In this document: in pieces, positions 40,756-49,332 of the stretch
Position numbering within the stretch: position 1 is the stretch's first letter
Layout of the letters: every line of letters starts with the position of its first letter
Origin: Acidobacteria bacterium Ga0077534
GTDB lineage: Bacteria > Acidobacteriota > Blastocatellia > Pyrinomonadales > Pyrinomonadaceae
Assembly (NCBI GenBank): GCA_001464455.1
Contig: LNEI01000016.1
Coordinates: 1-64,000 of the forward strand
DNA length: 64,000 bases
Direction: 5' to 3'
Translations under genes and position numbers: made by a program
Notes under the pieces: model-generated
Seen by the model: only the letters and a program-made list of their open reading frames with translations
The model's database searches: none
What the model was told of the DNA's origin: nothing

Positions 40756-40784
40756 ACTAAAACGATTTAGTAAAACGATTTACT
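40756..40784. promoter_or_regulatory. Two overlapping LacI-type operators
   Basis: ACTAAAACGATTTAGT (40756-40771) and AGTAAAACGATTTACT (40769-40784) share three bases. Each deviates from perfect symmetry at only one base pair and each has CG at its centre. Placed directly after the -10 box, binding would block transcription. Confidence 0.8.
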
Positions 40785-40896
40785 AGCACTATCCATACTT
40801 TGGTCGATTTTGTATCGCGGGTGTGACAAATCGCCCTAAATTGTTTTTTTACGATAGTAAATCAACATCTAGTTTGGCAGTTTTTTGGAGGAATCT

Positions 40897-43800
40897 ATGC
40901 GTCGAGCGATATTTAGCTTGGGTAGGAGCTTTGGGCTGGCGGCGGCTGTCGTATTTTTTGCGACGGTTGCTAACGCGCAGTTTGGGTCGGGCGTACAGGG
41001 AATCGTCACCGACAGCACGGGGTCGGTAGTTCCGGGGGCGACGGTCACGTTGGTTAACCCGGCAACCAACGCGACGCTGGAAGCGCAGACAAATGACATT
41101 GGGCTCTACAGATTTAATAATCTTTCCGGGGGTACATACCGGGTCACCATTTCTAAGAGCGGTTTTAAGAGAAGGCTGGTAGAAAACGTCAACGTTCCGG
41201 CCGAATCATCGGTTCGCGTGGACGCAACGCTTGAGGCTGGCGATATTTCGGCTGAGGTGACGATCGACGGCTCTGATGCGGTAACGCTTGAGACGGAAAC
41301 TCCAAATCTGAGCCGAAACATCTCGACGAAAGAGATCCTCGAGTTGCCGCAGGTCGGTCGAGATCCTTATAACCTTGTTCGCCTAGCACCCGGTGTCTTT
41401 GGCGACGGTGCTCGCACTGGTAACGGACAGGCGGCTCGTTTGGGTAACTCGGGCCAGACAGGGCCCGGCGGTTCGAACAATGGTATTTTTGCGGTTGAGA
41501 ATCAGGTCCAGGTAACCGCGAACGGACAGCGTGTGACGTCAAACAATTTTGAGATCGACGGCGTCAGCGTGAACAGTCAGACCTGGGGCGGAGCCGCAGT
41601 CATTACGCCATCTCAGGAGAGCATCTCGGAAGTTCAGGTCACGTCGAGCACGTACTCAGCAGAAGACGGACGAAACTCGGGCGCTCAGGTAAAGGTCATC
41701 ACGAAATACGGCACAAACTCCTACAGCGGCAGTGCTTTTATCAAAGTGAACGATCCCGGCCTCAATGCCTTCAACCGTTTTCGTGGTATTGCAGGCGTAT
41801 CTGGCCTAACCGGACTAAATCCTACTCGCGTCAACGATAAGTTCAAGACCTACGGCGGCAGCTTCGGCGGCCGTATCGTTCGCGACAAGCTTTTCTATTT
41901 CTTCGCTTACGAAGGAACCCAAAACTCTACGTCCTCCGTGTCCGGCCCAACCTGGGTGGAGACAGCGGCTTATCGTCAGCGACTCGCAACACTTCGTCCA
42001 GGAACCGTGTCGGCCGCACTAGTTGGAGCCGGTGCTGATCCACGGATCTCGCAAGTTCTAACGCCGCTATGCAGCCTGCTCAACGCACCCTACAATGCGG
42101 GCGGAACCAACTGTCAGGCCGTGTCGGGCGGACTCGACATCGGGTCGATCACTGGAAACTACGGAACCTATGTTCCGGACGCGACTAACGCGGTCGGAGG
42201 CGGGCTCGACGGCATCGCTGACCTGCAGTACGTAACACTCGAAAATCGAAACAGCTTCCGCGGAAATCAGTTCGTTGGACGCATCGATTTTCAGATGACC
42301 GATAAGGACAAGCTGACGTTCATGTCGAATGCGACCCCGCTGACGTCGTTCGGAACGAACGCCGCAGCTCAGTCGCGTCCTCAGGCTGACGTAAATTCCA
42401 ATCGTCTTACGTACCTGCTCGGCGGTATTTATACCAGAACGATCTCGAGCACGATGATCAATGAGTTTCGTTTTAACACCACGAAGTGGGGCTTTAACGA
42501 GATCGATTCGAATCCGGATGCGGATTTCGGGCTGCCTCGCGTCGAGATCGAAGCCATCTGGGGCGATCGTCTTCGGTTTGGTTTCCCAAGGGCCGAAACG
42601 ACTCCGGGCTTCTTCAGCCAGCGGCAGTATGATTTCCGGAACGTTCTGACCAAGATCTTTGCGAACCACACCATTAAGATGGGCGGTGAATATCGCCGCG
42701 AGGTCAATAACGGTTCCTCGCCAGGCGGGGCACGGCCACTCTACTCGTTTACCCGCATGTGGAATTTTGCAAACGGCACACCGGTTTTTCAGTCGATCAA
42801 CGCGGATGCGACGGGAACCCCTCAGCCAAATGAAGTGCCGTTCAATACCGCGAATATCGGTGCGTTTATTCAGGACAACTGGAAATTCCGCCCGAATCTG
42901 ACGCTCAATCTCGGGCTTCGATGGGAATACCTGGCACCAGTCAAAACGAGCGGCGACGATGTAATTGGACGGTTGGTTCGTGGCACAAACGGCCTGGTCG
43001 ATGCTCGGATAGTTCCTGTTACGTCATTAACTGAACCTGACTACAATAATTTCGCCCCTCAGCTTGGTTTTGCCTGGAGTCCTCGAAAATTTGGAGATAA
43101 GCTCGTCGTCCGCGGTGGAGCGGGTGTCGGGTACGACCGTTTGGCGACGGCGCTGTTCAACAATGCAAGATTCGCTCCGCCTAACGCTGCACGCTACAAC
43201 ATCTGCTGTGGAAACAGCGGTAATCCATTCAACGCTACCAATCACAACAATCCTTTAAGCACAGGATTCCGCTCGGGAATCATTCAGTACTCAGGAAGTA
43301 GCGATGGATCGATCTATGGCTATCCCCAAAATCCTGCGATCGGCGGGGGGTTTGGTGCGAACGGTGGTCCGAATTTTGGCGCGGTGGAGATATATGGTTC
43401 GCCCGCAGAACTTCCAACTGCTTACGTTTATCGCTATTCAATGGAGTTGCAATATGAACTGCCCGGAAAATTCGTAGCGACCGCCGGCTATCAGGGAAGC
43501 AAGGGTACGCGATTTGTCCGTATTCTGCCGCTTCATCAGATATATGCTTCGACGATCGCACCGACCTTCAGGCTTGTTTATTTTGCCAGCCCTGACGTGA
43601 ACACGTCGTACAACGGACTCGTCACCGGACTTCGCCGTAATTTCAGTAAAGGCTTCAGCGTGGCCGCCAACTACAAGTTCTCGAAGAGCCTTGATACGGT
43701 CTCGGTCGAAGCTCCGTGTGCGTGTACTAACCAGACCTTTTCTTACGATAACGGTGAAGAGAAAGGGCCGTCGGACTTTGACGTCACCCACTACTTGAAC

Positions 43801-44442
43801 ATTTCGGGCACATGGGAGCCGCAGTGGTTCAAGGGCCAGAAAAATCTCTGGGGCGATCTGCTTTCGGGCTGGTCATTCAGCCCGATCGTGACTTGGCGTG
43901 GCGGTTTCCCATGGACTCCCGTCATCAATGGCGGTATTCGGCTGTCGACTGAAACAACGGGTATCGGCGTGATCCGACCGCGTCAGTGGTACGGAACCGC
44001 CCCGCTCGGCAATTCGAATTCGGATTATCAGGCCGGCGGCCAGTTCCCGGGCAATCTGATCGCTGGAGCAGCGTGTAATAACATCACGACTACGCCAGCG
44101 GGATGCAGTCGCTACTTCCTGACGACCGTCAATGGCACAAATCCCGAGAACAACCGTCCGGGAATCGGCCGAAACGTATTTCGCGGGCCACGCTACTTCA
44201 ACGTCGATCTTTCGATGGCGAAGCGTTTTAGCCTTTCGGGCCTCAACGCGGTAAACAAGGTGCTCGGAGAACGGGCGATCCTTGATCTGAGGTTCAATTT
44301 CTTCAACCTGTTCAACAACCTGAATTACACGGGCTTCAACTACAACACTAACAGTACCCGAGTCGAAAATGCTCAGTTCGGCGTACCCACGGGAGCGTTG
44401 GCGGGACGTGTCGGAGAATTTCAGGCGAGATTCAGCTTCTAG
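40897..44442 (+). CDS. TonB-dependent receptor, Oar-like (receptor 2)
   Basis: The 1181-residue protein has a signal peptide (SLGRSFGLAAAVVFFATVAN, then AQ), a carboxypeptidase-regulatory-like domain, plug (STKEILELPQVGRDPYNLVR) and a barrel ending FQARFSF. Long blocks are shared with receptor 1 (for example SQTWGGAAVITPSQES and QVTSSTYSAEDGRNSGAQ), so the two are tandem paralogues. ATG 40897 follows TTGGAGGA; the in-frame TTG 40885 lies inside that ribosome binding site and is rejected. It is followed by a terminator. Confidence 0.92.
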   Translation: MRRAIFSLGRSFGLAAAVVFFATVANAQFGSGVQGIVTDSTGSVVPGATVTLVNPATNATLEAQTNDIGLYRFNNLSGGTYRVTISKSGFKRRLVENVNVPAESSVRVDATLEAGDISAEVTIDGSDAVTLETETPNLSRNISTKEILELPQVGRDPYNLVRLAPGVFGDGARTGNGQAARLGNSGQTGPGGSNNGIFAVENQVQVTANGQRVTSNNFEIDGVSVNSQTWGGAAVITPSQESISEVQVTSSTYSAEDGRNSGAQVKVITKYGTNSYSGSAFIKVNDPGLNAFNRFRGIAGVSGLTGLNPTRVNDKFKTYGGSFGGRIVRDKLFYFFAYEGTQNSTSSVSGPTWVETAAYRQRLATLRPGTVSAALVGAGADPRISQVLTPLCSLLNAPYNAGGTNCQAVSGGLDIGSITGNYGTYVPDATNAVGGGLDGIADLQYVTLENRNSFRGNQFVGRIDFQMTDKDKLTFMSNATPLTSFGTNAAAQSRPQADVNSNRLTYLLGGIYTRTISSTMINEFRFNTTKWGFNEIDSNPDADFGLPRVEIEAIWGDRLRFGFPRAETTPGFFSQRQYDFRNVLTKIFANHTIKMGGEYRREVNNGSSPGGARPLYSFTRMWNFANGTPVFQSINADATGTPQPNEVPFNTANIGAFIQDNWKFRPNLTLNLGLRWEYLAPVKTSGDDVIGRLVRGTNGLVDARIVPVTSLTEPDYNNFAPQLGFAWSPRKFGDKLVVRGGAGVGYDRLATALFNNARFAPPNAARYNICCGNSGNPFNATNHNNPLSTGFRSGIIQYSGSSDGSIYGYPQNPAIGGGFGANGGPNFGAVEIYGSPAELPTAYVYRYSMELQYELPGKFVATAGYQGSKGTRFVRILPLHQIYASTIAPTFRLVYFASPDVNTSYNGLVTGLRRNFSKGFSVAANYKFSKSLDTVSVEAPCACTNQTFSYDNGEEKGPSDFDVTHYLNISGTWEPQWFKGQKNLWGDLLSGWSFSPIVTWRGGFPWTPVINGGIRLSTETTGIGVIRPRQWYGTAPLGNSNSDYQAGGQFPGNLIAGAACNNITTTPAGCSRYFLTTVNGTNPENNRPGIGRNVFRGPRYFNVDLSMAKRFSLSGLNAVNKVLGERAILDLRFNFFNLFNNLNYTGFNYNTNSTRVENAQFGVPTGALAGRVGEFQARFSF

Positions 44443-44472
44443 CCTGGATCGTTCTCTTTTTACATTAATAGC

Positions 44473-44512
44473 GGGCGTGGATCGTGGTTTACTTTCCACG
44501 CCCCTTGTTTTT
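44473..44512 (+). terminator. Terminator after TonB receptor 2
   Basis: GGGCGTGGA (44473-44481) pairs with TCCACGCCC (44495-44503), followed by CTTGTTTTT. It separates receptor 2 from the downstream genes. Confidence 0.88.
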
Positions 44513-44552
44513 GAACGAAATGAATTTGATGGCCGATGATAGACTTCCAGCT

Positions 44553-45422
44553 ATGAAGGTTATCGCTAAGGTATTGCTATTTATCGCTGTGATCGCGGCT
44601 GTCGAGCACGGCGTCGCTGCACAGACTCAGAAGGGAAGTCTGAGGGTGATGTCGTTTAATATTCGCTTCGACAACCCGGGCGATGGTGTCAATGCCTGGC
44701 CAAACCGAAAGCAGAAGGTCGCGGACGTCATACGTTTTCACAAGGCCGATATTGTAGGCGTTCAGGAGGCGCTCGTTACTCAGCTTCGCGATCTGGAAAA
44801 GCTTTCGCCGGACTTCGCGTGGTGCGGCGTTGGCCGGAGCGATGGGAAAGAAGGTGGTGAATTCTCGGCGATACTCTATAGAAAGTCGCGTTTTCAAATG
44901 ATCGAAAATAAGACGTTCTGGTTGTCCGAAACGCCGGATGTACCAGGCAGTAAGAGCTGGGATGCTGCGATCACAAGGATCGTAACCTGGGCAAAACTGA
45001 AGGATCGCTCGACTGGAAAGACGTTCTTCGCCATAAACACCCATTTTGACCACGTCGGCCAGCGGTCAAGGGTCGAGAGTGCCTCGCTGATCCTTAAAAA
45101 GATCGAGTCGATCGTTGGCAAAGTGCCATTTGTTCTGACCGGGGATTTTAACGTACAGCGTGAAAACGAAGCCTATCGCACGCTCGCAGCCGGAACTGCG
45201 GCCGTTAAGATCGCGGATGCGAAGACGGTAAGCCAGAACGGGCACTTTGGCGGCGATTCGACATGGAATGCCTTTAAAGAACTCGAGCCGGGCAGAACGA
45301 TCGATTACATTTTCGTGCGCGACGGAGTAAAAGTTTTCGAGCATGGTGTTTTATCGGATAGATGGAACGGGCTTTGGGCCTCGGACCACTTGCCAGTCAT
45401 TGCTGAGATCTCAATTCCTTAA
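44553..45422 (+). CDS. Secreted endonuclease/exonuclease/phosphatase-fold protein
   Basis: The 289-residue protein starts at the signal peptide (MKVIAKVLLFIAVIAAVEHG). It has the EEP fold motifs VMSFNIRFDNPGDG (Asn), IVGVQEAL (catalytic Glu), INTHFDHVG, LTGDFNV and WASDHLPV (Asp-His). EEP proteins include nucleases, sphingomyelinases and sugar-phosphate or inositol phosphatases; this secreted bacterial type is often found in sugar loci without a defined substrate. In-frame ATGs at 44520 and 44529 are alternatives. The GH3 fusion gene begins 11 bases after its stop, so the two are co-transcribed. Confidence 0.85.
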   Translation: MKVIAKVLLFIAVIAAVEHGVAAQTQKGSLRVMSFNIRFDNPGDGVNAWPNRKQKVADVIRFHKADIVGVQEALVTQLRDLEKLSPDFAWCGVGRSDGKEGGEFSAILYRKSRFQMIENKTFWLSETPDVPGSKSWDAAITRIVTWAKLKDRSTGKTFFAINTHFDHVGQRSRVESASLILKKIESIVGKVPFVLTGDFNVQRENEAYRTLAAGTAAVKIADAKTVSQNGHFGGDSTWNAFKELEPGRTIDYIFVRDGVKVFEHGVLSDRWNGLWASDHLPVIAEISIP

Positions 45423-45433
45423 GTGATAGAAAA

Positions 45434-48400
45434 ATGAAACCCTCTAAATTATTTCTTTCGGCCTTTATTACTGTACTTTTTGTTTTTCCGAGCTTTGCTC
45501 TCGGACAACGAAGCGGCCCTGCGGTCGAACGGCGTATTAATCAGCTGATCGCGCAGATGACGCTTGCGGAAAAGCTCGGCCAGCTTCAGCAGCTTGACGG
45601 CGACTCAAACGGTACGTACCGGCCGGAGCATCTCGAACTAGCCCGTAAAGGCCTGCTCGGCTCAACGCTCAATGTTCGCGGGGCAAAAATGACCAACGAA
45701 CTTCAGCGAGCGGCTCTCGAATCGCGGTTAAAAATTCCTATTTTGCTGGGTTTTGACGTAATTCATGGCTATCGCACCATTTTCCCCGTGCCGCTAGGCG
45801 AAGCGGCGAGTTGGGACCTTAGCTTGATGGAAAAGACTGCTGCCGTCGCGGCGGCTGAGGCTCGTGCCGCCGGTGTGCACTGGACCTTTGCTCCGATGGT
45901 CGATATCGCTCGCGATCCGCGTTGGGGACGGATAATCGAAGGTGCGGGCGAGGATGTTTTCCTCGGCTCCAAGATCGCGACAGCCAGAGTACGCGGATTT
46001 CAAGGCAGTGATATCAGCGCCAACAATAAGGTGCTCGCGACTGCAAAGCACTGGGTCGGCTATGGTGCTGCCGAGGCCGGACGCGATTACGGAACGACCG
46101 ATCTTTCGGAACGGGCTCTTCGCGAGCATTATTTCCCGCCGTTCAAGGCCGCGGTCGATGCGGGCGTTGGTTCGTTCATGACTTCGTTCAATGACATCGA
46201 CGGCCTTCCGGCGACGGGGAATCCGTTCGTGCTGAAGGACGTGCTTCGCGGTGAATGGAAATTCGACGGACTCGTCGTCAGCGATTACACGGCGGTGATG
46301 GAACTGATGTTCCACGGCCTCGCCCGCACCGAGGCTGATGCCGCGATGTACGCGTTGAACGCCGGAACGGACATGGAAATGGTCAGCCGTTTCTACAACA
46401 AATACGGCGAAGACCTGATCAAGCAAAAGAAAGTCTCGATGGCGACGATCGATGGCGCAGTTCGGCACATCCTGCGGATCAAGTTTCGGCTCGGCCTCTT
46501 CGATAATCCGTGGGCAAGCGAAGAGCTTGAGAAGAAAGAGGTTTTCAGCGAAGCAAACCGTCAGGTCGCAAAGCTTGCGGCAGAGAAAAGCTTCGTTTTG
46601 CTCAAAAACGAAGAGCAGAATCTGCCGATCAAGAAGACCATCGGCTCGATCGCGGTTATCGGCAATCTTGCGAACAACAAGGCCGAGATGAACAGCAACT
46701 GGGCGGGCGACGGCAAGCCGACCGACCCGATAACTGTCGTCGAAACCCTCAAGGAAAAGTATCCGAACGTCAGGATGCGTTACGAGCAGGGATGCGATAT
46801 TCCCTGTAATTCAGATGCCGGATTTAAGGCCGCGGTCGATGCGGCGAAGGATTCTGATTACACCGTTCTGGTTCTCGGCGAAGGCCAGGGAATGAGCGGT
46901 GAGGCTGCTTCGCGAAGCAATATTGACCTGCCCGGTAAGCAGCTAGACCTGATCAAGCAGGTTCATGCGACCGGCAAGCCGTATGCAGTGGTTCTGATCA
47001 CGGGCCGACCGCTCACGATAAACTGGCTCGCCGAAAACTCGCCTTCTATACTTCTCGCCTGGTTTCCGGGTACGATGGCCGGACCGGCTATCGTCGACAC
47101 GCTTTTTGGCGATGCGAATCCCGGTGGCAAGCTTCCGGTCACATTTCCGCGAAATGTCGGCCAGATACCGATCTACTACAACCAAAAACGAACGGGCCGG
47201 CCTCTGCTCGAGTCTAATAAGTACTCGTCGAAATATCTCGACGTCAGCAACGCTCCGCTCTATCCGTTCGGCTACGGCCTGAGCTATACGAATTTCCGTT
47301 TCACACCGGTGAAGCTTAGCAAAACGCAGATATCGCCGACCGAGAATATTACCGTCAGTGTCGAAGTGACTAATGGCGGCCGTGTTGCGGGTGACGAGGT
47401 TGTTCAGCTTTATGTGCATGACATGGCGGCGAGCGTCACGCGGCCCATCAAGGAACTGAAAGGCTTTAAGCGAATAACGCTTCAGCCAGGCCAGAAACAA
47501 ACGGTAGAATTTACACTGACGCCCAAGGACCTGATGTTCCTTGGCCGCGATCTAAAGCCGGTACTCGAACCGGGCGAGTTTCAGGTGATCGTCGGTTCCT
47601 CAAGCGATAGCGGCGGCCAGAGCATTTTCGAGGTCGTCGATCCGAAACTCGGCCCGCTCGCTTCGCAGCCGCAGAGTCAGGTGACGCTCGACCCTGCACC
47701 TGAAAGGCCGATCCCAACCGCCGCGGTCAAGCCGGAGGATGATGCGTTTCTAGAAGATATGTCGAAGCGGGCGTTTCGATATCTTTGGGACCGCACGAAT
47801 CCCTCGAACGGTCTGACCCTTGACCGCTCGCCCGCAGATGGCAGCGAAAGAAAGCCCGATCACCGCAGCCACAATGTTGCGAGTATCGCGGCCTCGGGCT
47901 TCGCTCTCAGCGGAAACTGCATCGCCGCAGACCGAGGGTGGGTGACTCGCGATCAGGCGAAGGAAAGAACCCGGAATACTCTTGATTTCTTCGCAAACCG
48001 GTCTTTCCACGACAAAGGCTGGTTCTATCACTTTGTCGATTACAACACTGGCGAACGAAGGTTTAACAGCGAAATATCCACGATCGATACGGCCCTGTTA
48101 ATGGGAGGCGTACTCACCGTAAAGCAGTGCTTCAAGGAAGACAAGACCATCGTCGACCTGGCTGACAAGATCTATCGCCGGATCGATTTCAAGTACATGC
48201 AGAACGGGCATCCGTATCTGATAAATCATGGTAAGCGTCCCGAGACAGGATTTTTGAACAATTACTGGGCACGTTACAGCGAAGAGGCCATTCTGTACCT
48301 TCTGGCGATCGGGTCGCCGACGAACGCGATCCCGGCCAACTCATGGTACGCGTTCGAACGTCCGTGGAATGAATACAAAGGTATCCGCTGGATCGGCTCG

Positions 48401-48940
48401 ACGTCACCGTTGTTTATACATCAGTTCTCGCACGCGTTTGTCGACTTTCGAAACCGCCAGGAGCGTCGTCCTCCGTTCCTGAATTATTTTGATAATTCGA
48501 TCAACGCAACGCGGGCGCAGCACAAATTTTTTGTCGAGGAGCTGAGCAAGGAATTCCCGAAATATGGCAAGGATATGTGGGGCCTGACCGCGTCGGATTC
48601 GCAGAGAGGTTACCTTGCTTGGGGAGCTCCGCCGAGGCATGACCGGACGGACGGCTCGGTCGTGCCGGCCGCTCCCGCAGGTTCGCTGATGTTTACGCCC
48701 GATATTACGATCCCGACTCTTCGCAAGATGAAGGACGATCACGGTGACAAGGTTTACGGGCCGTATGGCTTTGCCGATGCGTTTAACCCGCACAATGGAT
48801 GGGTCGGGCCGGACGTCCTCGGCATCGACCAGGGTATCTCTCTGCTGAGCGCCGAGAACCTTAGGAGCGGGAAGGTCTGGTTCTGGTTCATGCAAAATGA
48901 TGAGATCAGAAAGGCCTTGCGGCTCGCCATGGTCTATTAG
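45434..48940 (+). CDS. GH3 beta-glucosidase fused to glycoamylase/GH144-like domain
   Basis: The 1168-residue protein has a signal peptide (LFLSAFITVLFVFPSFALG), a GH3 N-terminal barrel with catalytic nucleophile D284 in LVVSDYTAV, the GH3 C-terminal domain (GEGQGMSGEAASR) and a fibronectin-like domain (about 640-735). After a Pro-rich linker, residues about 769-1168 form a second enzyme domain of the PF10091 glycoamylase type (FNSEISTIDTALLMGGVL, WARYSEEAILYLLAIG, VLGIDQGISLLSAENLRSG). GH144 endo-beta-1,2-glucanases belong to that family, so the fusion could degrade beta-1,2-glucans to glucose. The linkage is inference. Confidence 0.9.
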   Translation: MKPSKLFLSAFITVLFVFPSFALGQRSGPAVERRINQLIAQMTLAEKLGQLQQLDGDSNGTYRPEHLELARKGLLGSTLNVRGAKMTNELQRAALESRLKIPILLGFDVIHGYRTIFPVPLGEAASWDLSLMEKTAAVAAAEARAAGVHWTFAPMVDIARDPRWGRIIEGAGEDVFLGSKIATARVRGFQGSDISANNKVLATAKHWVGYGAAEAGRDYGTTDLSERALREHYFPPFKAAVDAGVGSFMTSFNDIDGLPATGNPFVLKDVLRGEWKFDGLVVSDYTAVMELMFHGLARTEADAAMYALNAGTDMEMVSRFYNKYGEDLIKQKKVSMATIDGAVRHILRIKFRLGLFDNPWASEELEKKEVFSEANRQVAKLAAEKSFVLLKNEEQNLPIKKTIGSIAVIGNLANNKAEMNSNWAGDGKPTDPITVVETLKEKYPNVRMRYEQGCDIPCNSDAGFKAAVDAAKDSDYTVLVLGEGQGMSGEAASRSNIDLPGKQLDLIKQVHATGKPYAVVLITGRPLTINWLAENSPSILLAWFPGTMAGPAIVDTLFGDANPGGKLPVTFPRNVGQIPIYYNQKRTGRPLLESNKYSSKYLDVSNAPLYPFGYGLSYTNFRFTPVKLSKTQISPTENITVSVEVTNGGRVAGDEVVQLYVHDMAASVTRPIKELKGFKRITLQPGQKQTVEFTLTPKDLMFLGRDLKPVLEPGEFQVIVGSSSDSGGQSIFEVVDPKLGPLASQPQSQVTLDPAPERPIPTAAVKPEDDAFLEDMSKRAFRYLWDRTNPSNGLTLDRSPADGSERKPDHRSHNVASIAASGFALSGNCIAADRGWVTRDQAKERTRNTLDFFANRSFHDKGWFYHFVDYNTGERRFNSEISTIDTALLMGGVLTVKQCFKEDKTIVDLADKIYRRIDFKYMQNGHPYLINHGKRPETGFLNNYWARYSEEAILYLLAIGSPTNAIPANSWYAFERPWNEYKGIRWIGSTSPLFIHQFSHAFVDFRNRQERRPPFLNYFDNSINATRAQHKFFVEELSKEFPKYGKDMWGLTASDSQRGYLAWGAPPRHDRTDGSVVPAAPAGSLMFTPDITIPTLRKMKDDHGDKVYGPYGFADAFNPHNGWVGPDVLGIDQGISLLSAENLRSGKVWFWFMQNDEIRKALRLAMVY

Positions 48941-48962
48941 CCAGTTGCATTGCAGAGATGAT

Positions 48963-48988
48963 ATATGAAACAATTTAGTGTTTCATAT
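48963..48988. promoter_or_regulatory. Palindrome ATATGAAAC-N8-GTTTCATAT
   Basis: Nine-base perfect arms just after the GH3 fusion gene, with no T-run. Either an operator for the ABC genes or a weak transcript end. Confidence 0.45.
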
Positions 48989-49153
48989 CGTATCAGGCAT
49001 GCGAAAATGGATTCCCAGATCGCTCATTATCGTTTGGTGCCGACCGTGGTTTTCGCTCAACAATCTGTGGCACACGTGTGGCAATTATTTTTTGCGGAAT
49101 TGGCGGAATTTAGATAAAAACTGCTGTAAGTGGTTGAAAACACTAAGGCTTAT

Positions 49154-49176
49154 GCGTTCCATTGGTTGCGGAACGC
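49154..49176. promoter_or_regulatory. Palindrome GCGTTCC-N9-GGAACGC
   Basis: Seven-base perfect arms in the leader region of the ABC transporter operon, followed by two further GGAA words (49181, 49189). It shares the CGTTCC/GGAACG core with the element at 26954-27062. Confidence 0.45.
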
Positions 49177-49332
49177 GGGTGGAATGATGGAACCTTTGAT
49201 AAATCGCATTTAAGCCCAATTACGGCAACAGTTACAGCCAAAATGCGCGTAAGACACTGTAAGGCAACCGGTTCGACTGAGTACACGTTTCCATATTGCA
49301 GGCCGGCGTGTTAACGTAGCGCAAACTATCCT

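Larger units (their letters stand above)
40589..40896. promoter_or_regulatory. Receptor 1-receptor 2 regulatory region
   Basis: This 308-bp spacer holds a 15-bp perfect inverted repeat with inner ATTGG palindrome (40640-40686), a strong promoter (40720-40749), two overlapping LacI-type operators (40756-40784) and the receptor 2 ribosome binding site TTGGAGGA. There is no gene. Confidence 0.75.
48941..49332. other. 392-bp spacer with several palindromes
   Basis: No gene is supported; a 69-residue reading frame (48978-49187) is Trp/Cys-rich and unlikely. It contains ATATGAAAC-N8-GTTTCATAT (48963-48988), CACACGTGTG within repeats TGTGGCA (49066-49083), GCGGAATT repeats (49094-49110) and GCGTTCC-N9-GGAACGC (49154-49176). 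Function unknown; the region precedes the ABC transporter genes. Confidence 0.6.

Noticed and set aside
44484-44552. Earlier start for the EEP-fold protein
   Set aside because: ATG/GTG 44484 lies inside the terminator of receptor 2, so it cannot be part of this transcript; the signal peptide begins at 44553.
48978-49187. A 69-codon frame in the spacer before the ABC genes
   Set aside because: Trp/Cys-rich composition unlike neighbouring genes, no ribosome binding site, and it runs through palindromes.
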